DNA of 64,000 bases, taken from positions 7,241,501 to 7,305,500 of the forward strand of contig CM065819.1 in assembly GCA_033398695.1 (NCBI GenBank). The letters are read 5' to 3'. Shown here piece after piece: positions 21,708 through 33,631 of the stretch. This stretch comes from Orobanche coerulescens. Taxonomy: Eukaryota > Streptophyta > Magnoliopsida > Lamiales > Orobanchaceae. Each line of letters opens with the position of its first letter. Position 1 is the stretch's first letter. A program made the position numbers and the translations under genes. The notes beneath the pieces are model-generated. The model saw nothing but the letters and a program-made list of their open reading frames with translations, was not told the origin of the DNA and did no database searches.

Positions 21708-24651
21708 TGTAACACCCCAATCCGCTCGTGGATATTACACGCCGTAGAACCTTTCCTCAAGGATCTACCAGCCGGTAACGACATTTAACATCTCGACAAT
21801 GCCTTCGAGGCTACAATGACTCAAGAGACCGATTTGGTCTTTCCACAAATACATACAACTCAAATACAACTCATGCCCACGCAGGGACAAAATATAACTA
21901 CACCCGCATAACGGAACAATACAAAGAAATGAAAATAAAGTACAATCGAACCAACACACGATGTACGGTTCCTCATGTGATTAGTATCGATCATCTTTCA
22001 TCATCCTTCGTGCCGACCCCGTGTTATGCTCCAAAACCCGAATGCAAAAACAGACATCCACCCCGAATACTGGGGTTAGCAAAACTCCACCGTTTTGCTA
22101 GTGCAAATACAAAGTGCAAATACGAGCCATACAATTCACATTCCACGAATAACAATAACCGAGGATCCTCAAAGATCCAAACGAAAAGTACTTCCCGAGG
22201 CAAGGGTTTGAGAAAACATTTCAAAAACGAAATATCATAAATCAATGGAAGTAATTTATAAAACAGTTTAGAATGCCATCGAGAGTTTTAATAGAAAACA
22301 ATTTAGGATTATCAAATCCGACTTTTCAAAACCGAAAGACAAAAGGGGTCACCGCCCCAAAGGTTTACTTTCGAAAAATGACATTAACCAACCATTGGGA
22401 TTTTAGCCCCAAATCCGTAAAACGACTTTTACAAAACCATTGGGATTTTAGCCCCAAACCAGAAACGACTTTTACAAAACCATTGGGATTTTAGCCCCAA
22501 ATCTCATCAACTCACAAGACACAAGAACGACTGTGAGATTCGTATCCCAACATCAAAATCCACAAATAAAGGATTTAAAACAAACAACAAAATACTCCAA
22601 AGGCCATCCTAGCCAAGTAAGCCAAACGAACACCTACCTCTTACACACTTAGTCAATGCATGCAATCATGAAAACCGCTCAAAGCACTCATTTCCTAAAT
22701 GCCAATATCAAATCACATTTGCAAAAATGCACCACAATTAACCGTCGATCCACACCTCCGTGGACCCCTACCGAGACCCCGTCGGATCTAACCCGTAGTG
22801 GTTAAAAGCAAAGCTCGCGGTCCACAGCTTCGTGGAACCCTACCGAGACCCCGTCGAGTCTAACCCGTAGTGAGCATACACACACACACGTTACTCATGC
22901 AACACTAATATGCTAAGAATGTAAGTTCATTAAGAATACTCACTAGAGATGGCCATTAACTCGACACCATTATCAAACTCTTCAAAATTTCGATAACAAG
23001 GTTAAATAAGGAAATACACGATTCCATAACTTAAACAATATGAGTATCATCATAAAATCCTTCGACGTTCAAAATAATCAAATCATAATCAATTCTCAAA
23101 ACACCGGTCACAAAACACCCGCGTTTTGAAAGAAAGCCTTTAACGAGGCCAAATCAAATCCTTTTGAAACTTCATTTCAAATAACCAAACAAACGCATCA
23201 AGACGACCATCGATCATCATATACATAAACGAGAAAAGTATGGGCAAGGTACTTGCCTCGATACCACGAGCACGGAACCACGAACGGATACGGCTCAACC
23301 GGGAAGCTTCTAACGCCCGATGCTAACGAAAAGGAATACGACAACGAACGGAACGGAAGAATCAAGCACGACCGCGAGGAACCGATTTAAAATGAACCTA
23401 ACGATTCGAATAGCACAATCACAACCACTTCTAAACGATTACGGAAATGGAATACACCCGAAACCCGCCTACGATTCATGTATATTCATACAAAAATAAC
23501 AACGAGGGCGGACCACAACCAAACCCTCTCGATTCCATAAAAATCCACAAAATATCCATGAATCCGTAGGAAAACTAAAGATACTAACAATATCAATCGT
23601 ATACATCATGAATCCACCAACGAAACGGAACGAATCTAAGAAAACCCAAAACCCCCAAATTAATCGAAATAGGGTTTTAGAGCATTACCTTGGAAGATTC
23701 AAGTGTTAAGATCCGTAGAACACGCATTAGATTGATTATCCGAGCCTCACAACCGAAAAGAAATGATGAAAATCGACTTCTGATGAAGAACTCTCCTCTA
23801 TACTTTCTCTCGGCGCAGTTGGAAAATGGGGAAGGAAATGAGCTTCACGCTCAAAACAAAGACATTTATAGTGTAACACACAGACTTATCGGCCGGCCTA
23901 TCGGCCGATAGGCCCAACCGATAGCCATACGGAATGCCGGCGAGGGTCTATCGACCCCTATCGGCCGAAAGGCTCTGGAAGTGCTCGCCAAAACTAAAAC
24001 GACCATAACTCTCTCGTCCGGACTCATTGACTCACCGCTTGAACCATTGGAAAGCTAACTCGATGTTCTATAATATTGCAAGATTTATAATTTTTGGAGT
24101 TACCAAAAATTAATGATGATCTAACAAAGACGAACTCATACTTAGAAAAGTCGTTTAGTAATCCCGAATTCAACAAAGCGACACCGAAACCCGAACTCGA
24201 ATACGAACCAAGATACGGTTACGAAGTACTCACAAAGACGAATCTAAGAGCTAGTAGAACACACAATTCCGACCACCCGAAGGCTCGAGATTCGACAACG
24301 GAAGGTAATTACCCCAAACTTTGGGAAATTACGAAAATGGCCCAAATGCCCGAAAATCACCATACGTGATCGAATAACCAAACCGAAGTTCACAACACGT
24401 CTAACAAAGTTAAACGGACTTTGGGAAACTCAAACAATAGCTTCGGTCGAGATTCGCAAGAATCGAACTCAAGTGCGGAAAAGTCGCTAAAAGCACAGAA
24501 CTCAACGAAACGACACCGAAACGAACTCGGATGTCAAAAAGTGTAGAATTAATCATTCTCAGAATGACGAAACGGTCATGAGCGAGTCGTCAAAACGGAC
24601 TCCGACCGAAAAAAAAAGAATTACCGGAAATCGAAAATTGCGGATATTACA
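21708..24651 (-). repeat. Element C1 5' LTR (right on the window)
   Basis: 2944 bp, matching 16505-19463 closely. Differences are mostly short clustered changes at CAG/CTG or CC-GG sites, for example 17407 versus 22597. The tandem module is at 22742-22872. Confidence 0.94.
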
Positions 24652-24687
24652 GCTGTAATACACCTCGAATATCTTGGGGGTGTTACA
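24652..24687 (+). repeat. Element C1 right target duplication and end of the Element A 3' LTR
   Basis: GCTGT (24652-24656) repeats 16500-16504. The next 31 bp equal the LTR end at 550-580 and finish with GGGTGTTACA. Confidence 0.94.
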
Positions 24688-24689
24688 CT

Positions 24690-26600
24690 TCCATCACTTC
24701 TTGGACCCATACCTCATCTGATACGTATCGAATTCCTGTTTGTGATCTTCTACTACTCCCGTTTTCCAATGAATACTTCCCGATGAACCCACAGAAGATG
24801 GAATTGCACCAGAGTTTTTCACACGGAAACCAATTAGACCGCAAACGAAACTGATACATATGATGACGAAGCATTTCCTGGACAACAATTTCAGCAACCG
24901 AGTCGACCGTATACGGATATTGTAAGTGTTGCAGTTTGATTGACGATAAGCTCCCTTTGGTCTCTTCCGCATCCCAATACAATGAAGGACTTTTTAAAGA
25001 AGACTTTATATTAAAGCAATCCCATTCCGGAGTGAAACTAACAAACTATGAGACGTGTCCCGTTCATGAAGATGAACTTCCACCCTTTGATACCCTGATT
25101 TCATCCAAGATTTGCTCCAATTATGGATGATTTGACCCAAAGCCTTAAGCAATTTCATTCCTAAAACCCAACTAATGTTGCCCGTTTCAAAAGCTAATGC
25201 CTTCACATTTGAACAACTTTTCATTTGAGTGTTGAAGTTCACACATTGTTCAGCAACCCACACCACATGCCCATCACCAAACTTGGTGTTAATACCACTA
25301 AATATAAAAGAAGGCACCCTTAAATCCATTACCAACCCTCGAAAAATGTAATTGTGGGTAACCTCACTAACTACAAAAATTACAACAATTACCACAAGAA
25401 TATCCCAAATATTTTCTTCCATATTTAAGGTTTTACCTCCCGATTGAGAAATGTACCACGTTTGTAAGAAACTTCAAAGTTTGACAGACCCCATATAAAC
25501 CGTCTTCGATAGTTGATCAATTGGTGTCGAAATACCATCCCAAAAATCGCCTTCTTTTGTATCTTCAAATTGATTTTGAATTGCGATGGGCGTGTAATGT
25601 AAGCGACCGAATTGATGACTTTGCCGTTGGGGCTATTTTTGTGTTGACGTAAATAATAATCTGGGCTTACTTTCTTTTAAACAAGTCCATCGTCTCGATT
25701 CAATTGTAGTAGGCCACAGAACTAATTACAACCCATTTGTCCCTTTTAAGCCCAAATTTGTGGAAACCTAGACAACCCCATTCCAAACGGTTGTTACACG
25801 TAACCACTTTCTCCCAAATGTGTCGATGTTCCGTCATCACTCTCTCATGAGTTCCCCTGCTCGTTTCCTCAATTTCCGGCATCGGTGGCAGCGCGGCGGC
25901 GGTCTTCCAAATGGGTTCAGCGCCTGCTTTGTTTCCTTTCTCTCAACTCCGAGTTTAAACTCCGTTAAATCCTCGCGATAATCGCCATTCGTTGAAGATC
26001 GTTCCTCTCCAACAATCCAACTATCTGGATTCTTTCCACAAAGTACAAAGTTGTTTTGATTCTGAAACTTCTCTTTCATTTCTCCCTGACTCGAGATTAG
26101 ACGCATGGGTTTTCCACTCTTTGCTTCAATTGTCGTCAGTGGTAGTGGTGATGGAAGAAACGACGGTAGTTTAGGCGGTAGAATCGGAGGTGTTGTTTTG
26201 AATTTTGAGCCTGACTCTGAAACTAGCAACGCTAAGTCTACTTCTTCATCAGATGGTGGCGGCGTGTTGTTACAGTCATAGCCGACTTCACCCAATACCA
26301 CCAGACCCAAAGTGATCGAAGACTTACATGAGGAATCTGGCAATGACTTACATGAGGAATCTGAAAACGGTGTACTCAGTGATTTCCCCGTCGGATCTGA
26401 AACAATGCTAATATCTGATGAAAACTCTGAGTCCTGTTGCTTCATCCAAGTCAACATCACTTTCCGTAACTCACATTCCTCCAACTGATGCACCTCCCAA
26501 GCAGATTTGAATTTCACATACACTGATCAGAATCCGAGAATTTGCTCCTTATGGGCATCCAAACGAGCTAACTGTGATTGAGTCTCCATGAATGACACCA
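24690..26600 (-). pseudogene. Decayed protein-coding region of unknown family
   Basis: The minus strand carries a chain of coding-like frames. A likely start near 26589 (METQSQLARLDAHKEQ) runs to an in-frame stop near 26525. The frame then stays open to 25837 (228 codons from its first ATG). It contains a Ser/Pro-rich middle (SDSSCKSLPDSS, TPPILPPKLPSFLPSPLPL) and a basic Cys-containing end (PPPRCHRCRKLRKR). Further on, 25422-25006 begins with a hydrophobic segment (ILVVIVVIFVVSEV), and two overlapping frames cover 24982-24683. Several shifts and stops break it. I do not recognise the family; a retroelement-derived ORF or a dead host gene are both possible. Confidence 0.4.
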
Positions 26601-28316
26601 ACACAACCGGCAGAGCTAGGGCAGATCGGACCAATGATGAAGATCGGAAATTAGGGTTTAATGAAATTAACAGAACAAAGAAGAATGGTAAGAAAGCAGA
26701 TGGTGAACTCGAATTAAAGATGATATGAACACAATCAACGATTGTTCCAGGGATTTAACCCTCTCTCACAGCCATAAGGCTAGAGCCGATACAAGAGTAT
26801 CTATATCGAACATACCCTAACGTGATCCTTCTCTATTTATTATACTTTCTAACCTTACCGACTTAAACTATTCTTCCTATTTTACCCTTCATGGGGCCTT
26901 CTAGACAAACATATAAAACTCTTGCATAAATGGTATTTAGCCCGACTATTCTCAATTCGTATCATGTTTTATGAAAGAATTTGATAGAAATCTAAAAAAA
27001 AAAAAGTAATATTTTTATTTAGAAAAATATTGGTTATAGATTTTCTATACCAATAATGCAGCCAGGTCAACCAAAGGCCTGGATTCTGACAAGTTCTTTC
27101 TCCACTAGCGATCCTTCACCACTCTCAATCTGTAAATTCTATGTTTTGGTAAAATTGTTATTTATAAAATCAGGCCAAAAATACTTTTTAACTTGAAATT
27201 ATATACCTTTTCAATGCGGCGCACCGTATCTAAAGTGTAGCGTAGTAGGCTAGCTGCTTGTACAAGTCTGCTTCCGTGTACTGGTAGTTGCAATGAATCA
27301 ATCAAACACAAAAGCTTCATCAGCTAACGTAATAAAATCAAAAGCAAAGGTCCAACTCCAACTAGCCCATAAACGTTGTACCCCTTGGTTGGAGATTTCT
27401 AAATTTTGGCTAAAAGACGACCTGGTTGATGGTTTAGCGGATGTGTGAATACTAAAGTCATAGGATTTTGCTAGCATGTTTATTGAGTGTTGTTTGGTCA
27501 AGGTCTAAAATGTGTGTTAAATTATTGAGTGCTTTTATTGGCATGATGTTTATTTGTGAGATTTGAACCCGATGTTTTGGGACTTTATAAATTGTTGCTA
27601 TCTTGTTTTACTGACATTATGGATTATCCCATCATGAGCTTCCATGATTTGTCTACAAGTAGTGGACTGTAACCTACAGCTATCGCGTGATAGACGATAG
27701 TCTGAAAGCATAGCAGTAAGATTAGAATTTATGAGAACACCTTTTTATTTTTTTTAGAAAATGTAAAAGTAAGTGTATATAATATACATGGTTTCCCCAC
27801 TCCCGAAAAATCTAATAGTGTTTAATCAACAGGGTTTCAAGAGCAAGGGCTGAATAGCTTATAAATTTTTCTTGGGCTGTTTCTTGCAACGTCCGTTTCT
27901 ATATTAGTTAAGATTATATTACCACGCATCAACATTTATTTATTATTAAAGGAGTGATGTCGTAATTTCTCTCATGCAAAAGAACCTATGTATTTATAAC
28001 ATACTTCGAGCAAAAAAAATATTATAAACCGAGTGAAGGACATATGTGTATAATTTTAGGGAAAATTACATATTCAATTACATGTGCGTAGATAATTACA
28101 AAAACATGTCAATCTTAAAATAATTACAATATTGACAACACCTCACTTTTTTTTTATACGAGGCATCATGGCTTGTGCGATGCATGGGCTTTGTTCACCA
28201 TGATTAAATCATACTTGTATTTCGGGTAAAAAGTGTTCGGGTTATGTTGATACATTGATTTCTTTTGTATACATCATTTAAATGCATCAGTTTACGCATT
28301 ATAGTCCGTTATCTTC
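26601..28316. other. AT-rich intergenic stretch
   Basis: No coding frame of note, no domain and no clear repeat boundary. Near 26710-26880 the minus strand has a leader-like stretch upstream of the decayed ORF. Nothing else can be supported. Confidence 0.4.
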
Positions 28317-28555
28317 TGATAGACAATACATCTCAACAAAGTTATAACTCAACTTTGAAACGACAGTTTATTCCCTGAGCTCTTAGTTTAAGCAAGATTT
28401 TGTCCAATACCTCAAATATTAATTTTCATGCAACAATCTTAGGCAATACTAATAACTCTTCATTTAAAAAAAGTGTATATATATATATATATATATTATC
28501 GCTCGCGTATGAGTTATATATCCTTTTTTGTAATAATCATACCTAACTCTTCAAG
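28317..28555 (+). repeat. 235-bp direct repeat, copy 1
   Basis: It begins TGATAGACAATACATCTC and matches 30218-30447 nearly throughout, including the TA run and the following GAGTTATATATCC. Differences are a few substitutions, an 8-bp insertion and a shorter TA run in copy 2. The copies are 1.9 kb apart in the same orientation. Terminal repeats of a small retroelement or a local duplication are both possible. Confidence 0.8.
28473..28498 (+). repeat. TA microsatellite
   Basis: A run of about ten TA units inside copy 1 of the direct repeat; shorter in copy 2 near 30385. Confidence 0.85.
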
Positions 28556-28960
28556 CTCTTGTTCTTGTATACTCTTTTAGTCATCAACTATTATGTGACT
28601 TCGGCTTACTTATTCAATAAGTTCTAAAATAGTATAGCTAACACGACATTATATCTCGAGATATATGGTTATCCCATAGTATTTAAATATGAGTTATCCT
28701 TGTTTTGTAATATCGTACCTAAATGTTAACCTCTTGTGTACTCTTTTAGTCCTCAGTTATTATGTGACTTCGACTTACCTGATTCAATTAATATCTAAAA
28801 GATGTATCTAACACGCTATTCTATCCCGAAATTTGTGGTTCTCTAGAGTATTTAAATATGAGTTGTCCTTATTTTGTAATAATCATAACTAAATATGAGT
28901 TACAATAAAAAGTTATCTAACACGACATTTTATCTCGAGATTTATATACAAATTTTTACC
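28500..28960 (+). repeat. Degenerate tandem repeat, about 180-bp unit
   Basis: Three diverged units share the order GAGTTATATCC/TTGTCC, TTTTGTAATAATCATACC, TACTCTTTTAGTC, TATTATGTGACTTCG, CTAACACGACATT, ATCTCGAGAT. Units start near 28507, 28690 and 28857, the last truncated. Confidence 0.7.
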
Positions 28961-30217
28961 CACTTTTGGATAAAATCTATTTATATACTCCCTCCTTATA
29001 TTATTTGTTCAAAACATTACAAATTAGTAAAAAGTTATTTGTATAAAAATATAATCATATTTACATTATTGTTACAAAATATATACAGTATCATCTTGCT
29101 TAAAAAACATCATTTGAAGTTCCAGGTATATATTGATATAAGTATAATTTTTTTTAATGGGCATACAACAAATCATATTTTGTGTCGTACCAATTTTTCT
29201 TAAGACAAAAAGATAAAATTTTTTATGTAGAAATTTTCTAAATTTTTTTACATATAACTTTATATACATCTGTTTACAGGTATATATTGATATAACCTCA
29301 TTATTTTATGATTTTATATATATAAATAAAAAGTGTATATTTTAATAAGAATAAATGTTATATGCACCCACACAAATTCGTATCATGTTTAGAAAAATAG
29401 AGAAAATCCATAAATTCTAAAACTTTTTACAAAATTATACACAAAAATATAAATTGTTTAAAAAAATTAAGAAGAAAAAAGGTTAGATTTTCTCAAATAT
29501 ACTAAAGCAATCCTATTTTTACATAAAATAATAATAAGAAGAATAATAAAAATAAATAAATAAATAAATAAAAATTAGAGAAAAACTATATTAGAAAAGA
29601 TATAAGGAACATGGATAGCAAAAGAAACTATTACCTCAACGATTTATCCACTGAACCTAAAACAAAGAATCAAGAACATTGATAAAGATCATGGATATGG
29701 ATATCAAGAACAAATTTGTTAAATAAAATCAGGTCACGAAATTATGAACAAATATAAAGAAAAAGAAATACACATAGAAAACACATATATAAAGGATGAA
29801 GAAAATGTTACCAAAAAAATCATCCATCTTCCTATTGGTATCCACCATAGCACCACCACTTCTTCCATGAAGATACCTAGAACAATAAACCTCAAATCGT
29901 AAATAAAAAACATGCATGAAAATCAATGTATGAAATCATATGAAAACTCATTGATATATAGTTTGGATGTTAGCACCAAAATCCTCTCACGAATTAAAGC
30001 AGTTCTAAGCAATAAATAATTTAGATCACCAATGATTTTGAGAAAGAGAAGAGGAAGATGTTAGGTTGGTGTATGTAAAAAGGAAATGTAGGGTTTTATA
30101 AAAGCAAAGGGAGGAAATAATGTGTGGTTGTCATTGTGTTGAAGCACTATTTCACCACTGTTATTGCTAGGATCCAATGAACATTAATAATAAATTGATA
30201 CATTTAATGGTGAGCAA
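28961..30217. other. Very AT-rich stretch, possible transcript relic on the minus strand
   Basis: Mostly A/T runs, with simple repeats such as AAAT near 29545-29575. On the minus strand a TATA-like TTTATAAAACCC near 30096, a pyrimidine-rich leader near 30040-30060, and a small exon-like segment near 29815-29880 bounded by AG and GT are visible. The protein reading is too short to identify. Confidence 0.3.
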
Positions 30218-30447
30218 CTGATAGACAATACATCTCAACAAAGTTATAACTTAACTTTGAAACGACAGTTTATTCCCTGAGCTCTTAGTTTAAGCAAGAT
30301 TTTATCCAATACCTCAAATATTAATTTTCATGCAACAATCTTAGGCAATACTAATAGCGATATAACTCTTCATTTAAAAAAGTATATATATATTATCGCT
30401 CGAGTATGAGTTATATATCCTTTTTTGTAATAATCATACCTAATTCT
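30218..30447 (+). repeat. 235-bp direct repeat, copy 2
   Basis: Second copy of 28317-28555; see that entry for the comparison. It runs straight into the minisatellite region. Confidence 0.8.
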
Positions 30448-30483
30448 TCTTCGAGTTTAATCATGGAGATCGGATATTATATC

Positions 30484-30724
30484 CATCAACTGCTTCTTCT
30501 TCGAGAGCAGGATTTGAATCATTGATCAACTACTTCTTCAGAGTAGGATTTATTTCTTTCAACTGCTTCTTCAGAGCAGGATTTAGATAATCGATCAACT
30601 ACTTCTCCAGAGTAGGATTTATTTCTTTCAACTGCTTCTTCAGAGCAAGATTTAGATAATCGATCAACTACTTCTCCAAAGTATGATTTATTTCTTTCAA
30701 CTACTTCTTCAGAGCAGGATTTAT
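30484..30724 (-). repeat. Minisatellite with 69-bp period (open on the minus strand)
   Basis: Units alternate two halves of about 34-35 bp built on CAACTRCTTCTTCAGAGYAGGATTTA. The 69-bp pair repeats about three times with few changes. The period is a multiple of three, so the minus strand is open from 30731 to 30519 and would read a 23-residue unit containing KSCSEEAVERNKSYS. No flanking gene structure supports expression. Confidence 0.8.
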
Positions 30725-31249
30725 GAACCATTCATGTGGTATAACCAACCAAGATGGTGATATATAATATATAAATTGCATCACATGAGAGGTATTGTAA
30801 TTATAGAAAGTAAGCTCAATAAATGTGTGGTTTGAAGCCACCACTTTGAGATAAGTAAGAGACATAATTTATATTGTAAAATAATTAACTGTTTTTACCA
30901 GAGCATGATCGTCCAATCAATTCCTCAAAATATAGTCATCATCGAGGTATAGGTCGAAATATCGAATGCCGTTAATAGCAAGTGTAATGGTATGTATAAA
31001 TCTTTGCGATTTCCGGAGTTGGATATTAATTCGTACATTTTAATAAATTTAATAATGACATATATGAAAAGAATTAATACCCATATCAATATTAGTGTCA
31101 AATTGAAGCTCTCGTGAAATGAGTCACGGTGGTATCAAGAAAAATTAATTCTGATATCATATGTATATTATACGTAAGAAAAACGAAGTTATGATTCAAT
31201 AAATTAAAATAATATTTTATTCTTTTATTATTTTACTAATTTTCTTGAA

Positions 31250-31450
31250 GTTTCGGTGAATGGTTTCTCGATGGTTTTTTTTTTCTCGCTTGACTCACTT
31301 TTTTTTTTGTTTTATTCTATTATTTTATAATTTATATATTATATTATTTTTCTTTCTCTTCCCGTGACTCTTTTTTTTTTTATTCTTCTTCATTCTTCTT
31401 CTTCCAGTCTCCTCCTTTTTCTGCGTATTTTTTTTTTCTTTTTTTTTAAT
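31250..31450 (+). repeat. Polypyrimidine tract
   Basis: Long T runs and CTT/TTC repeats, GA-rich on the minus strand. Low-complexity DNA. Confidence 0.7.
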
Positions 31451-31479
31451 ATAACAAACATATTGGCACAAGAAATTAC

Positions 31480-31668
31480 CTCATGAATGGATGCAAGTAG
31501 ATCTCTACTTGAATCGAGATTTTGATTAACTTTGGTACATCGATTATCGGCATCGGAACCGCCTCGGTCGGCCATCAAGTGAACACCCAAGCCGATCACA
31601 AAGATGTTCCGGCTAGCCGTGGTGTCTTCTCCGCCGCCGCCGATATCCGACTTTACAGAGACAAACAA
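31480..31668 (-). pseudogene. Exon-like segment, unknown protein
   Basis: A GC-richer island in AT-rich DNA. On the minus strand it reads MFVSVKSDIGGGGEDTTA, then GLGVHLMADRGGSDAD, then DSSRDLLASIHE, followed at 31479 by GAG/GTAATT, a good plant splice donor. The frame is also open upstream of the Met. No partner exon was found. I do not recognise the protein; it may be a real exon of a gene extending to lower coordinates, a captured fragment or a pseudogene. Confidence 0.35.
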
Positions 31669-31999
31669 CGCTGCACAGCAAAGGTCATAGTAGGATGAAG
31701 AAGGTTTTCGACGTGAAGATGGATTTTAGGGATGAATAATTCGAGCTATCTGGGCTGTGATTTGGGTCTGGACAGGAAGAAGTGGGGCTTTCGGGTCGCC
31801 TGATTGAATTGTATCGGATTCATTTTTTTTCAAACTGATATAAAGATACCAACACCAGATCGGGACAGAGAAAGGAGAAGAATGGATGAGTCACATGTAG
31901 ACTGTGTTTGTAATAACTTGATTTCGGATACAGAGGATCATCTACAAGATGCAACTGTAGAGCATACTCTCGTCATATTACTCATTTGGTTAGAGTCGT

Positions 32000-32230
32000 G
32001 CTGATAACGTGTTAGAAAATCGAAATATTATAGAGAGAGAATTTAGAGAGAGAATAGAGAATGATTCTCAGGTGTGTTTTTCATTAATAACTGAAGTCCT
32101 ATTTATAAAAAAACTTCAGATAGCACAATTGTAATTACATAATTATATCAGGAGCATAATAGTCATTCATACTATATGGGGTAATTGAAATGTCATTTTG
32201 ATTGTATTTTTATAACAATTTGGGTGATGT
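32000..32230 (-). repeat. Possible LTR end of a minus-strand retroelement
   Basis: Read on the minus strand, an AT-rich stretch contains TTTATAAATAGGAC (TATA-like, near 32100), then CT-rich sequence, and ends in TTTTCTAACACG followed by TTATCAGCACGAC. The last part resembles a plant retroelement primer site next to an LTR end. The other boundary and a partner LTR are not visible, so this is tentative. Confidence 0.35.
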
Positions 32231-32539
32231 ATCGGTTTTTTTAACGGGGTTCCCGTTCATTTGTGCATATGGAATCAGGCAGCCTAACTTGTGGTTTTTC
32301 TTCATACCACCTTTTCCTCCTGCCCACCGTCCTTCATACCACCTTCCTCCTGCCCACCGTCCACCCAGGGCATAAATTTTTCCATCACAGTTTCACTATA
32401 CAGTCTTCATTGCCGGAACTGGATAACACTCGTCCGTCTCTGATCTCCTATCGCCATGGACCTCTCGTCTCACGTTCTCTTAGGTTATCGTGTCTTCCTC
32501 CTCTTCTTGTTCTCACCTTGCTTACTACCTAATACTGTA

Positions 32540-33631
32540 GTTCACCTCTTCAATTTTAAGCTTTCCGAAGAGGATTCTCGTTTTAATTATGGAAACAAAT
32601 TTTCACGGATATTTCTGGAAGTTATCGAGTCTTAGATCATATTAACGCAAATCCCTCCCATCCAACGTAAGTGAAGAAGATTGGCATGCACTAGATTCAA
32701 AATCAAAACTTGGCTCTATAACTCCGTCGATGCCGCTCATCTTGATAGTGTAAGTATTTATAATTGCATTCCGAAACAAATTTTGGGGCAACCTTGAATC
32801 GTTTTCAATAATAACAAACTGTCATGCTCTCTTCAGTTACAAGATTAGTATTGTAATCTTAAGAAAGGAACTCTCTCAATTTCCGATTTCTGGTCGCGAA
32901 GTGAAATGCATCTCCGCTAGTCTTAAAGGAGTTGATTTTGACGTATCCGATCAAGAACTTGTTTATTTAATTTGCCTGACTCCTACAGTAGCATAATCGA
33001 TGCCATTACGAACAAAACACCATTTCCCACCTTCTTCCAAGCCAGAAATATGCTCCTTATACATGAGTCTCGAGAAACCCTAGTCACCTCCACTCCTTCA
33101 TCTGATGTTCTCTTTTCTAATTCTAATAGGTCGCGGACGAGGTCGTGGTAGAGGATTCGGTCGTAGTTATGGACGTGGTTTTGGTTCTGGTCCTCGTCCT
33201 CATCCTCGTTTTAATAATATATTCCGACCGACATATGGACCCTTCCAGTAGCAACCACGCCCTTTTCATTTTTATAGGCCTCAGCCTCCAATTACAGCCC
33301 AACAGCATCCCCCACAACCTACCTTCCAGCATCATCGTTCGTCAGGCGTTTCCTTGGGCCCGCTCCCCAGACTCACTTCTCTTGTCCAATCCAACAAGCG
33401 GACACCACCGCCCTCCTACGGTGTTTCCTTCCAGCAGCAACCTGCCCAACACATGTTTGCCCAGCAATTCACCTACAACACGACCCAACAACCACTTACT
33501 TTGGCCCAACCGTACATCCAGCCCAGATCGTCAACTTCGGCAGTACACAATTAGTCTCCTGATCCAAGCTATCAATCGACCGACCTCACATCACTCTTCT
33601 CCGCAATTCCAATGGACATCGTGATGAAAAT
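32540..33631 (+). pseudogene. gag: Element F gag
   Basis: Fragments typical of copia Gag are readable. These are a KLSEED start, a LDSKIKTWLYNSVDAAHLDSV-like stretch near 32690-32752, and a QARNMLLIHESRETLV-like stretch near 33040-33090. A Gly/Arg-rich tail begins at 33129 (GRGRGRG, then FGRSYGRGFGSGPRP). The rest up to 33600 is rich in Pro, Gln and Ser, as usual before the copia protease. Multiple stops and shifts make it non-functional. Confidence 0.8.

Larger units (their letters stand above)
16505..24651 (-). mobile_element. Element C1: non-coding LTR retrotransposon (LARD-like) nested in the Element A LTR
   Basis: Bounded by GCTGT duplications. Two LTRs of about 2.95 kb flank a 2.24 kb interior with a primer site and polypurine tract on the minus strand. 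No gag or pol domain is recognisable in any frame of the interior. It shares LTR ends, primer site and the pre-tract inverted repeat with the coding elements A and E, so it was probably moved by their proteins (inference). Its interior is similar to that of Element C2. Confidence 0.94.
1..24687 (+). mobile_element. Element A: Ty3/gypsy chromovirus-like LTR retrotransposon (Tekay/Del-like), host of two nested insertions
   Basis: The 3' end of the left LTR (1-580) is repeated at 15955-16504 plus 24657-24687, which defines the pair. Between them run a PBS, gag, protease, RT, RNase H, integrase and chromodomain-like tail in the Ty3/gypsy order, then a polypurine tract. Element B (1551-10449) splits gag and Element C1 (16505-24651) splits the right LTR. 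Without the insertions the visible element is about 7.6 kb plus the missing part of the left LTR. The left end and its target duplication lie outside the window; the right flank begins CTTCC. The Tekay/Del assignment is inferred from long LTRs, the Arg-Gly-rich Gag start and the C-terminal chromodomain-like segment. Confidence 0.93.

Noticed and set aside
16505..24651. C1 and A as one tandem or rearranged element
   Set aside because: Opposite orientation, a 5-bp duplication at both ends, and the uninterrupted copy of the site at 541-553 show a clean insertion.
31804..32004. A 66-codon plus-strand frame as a small host gene
   Set aside because: It overlaps the minus-strand LTR-like end and primer-site-like sequence, has no recognisable domain, and its start context is weak.
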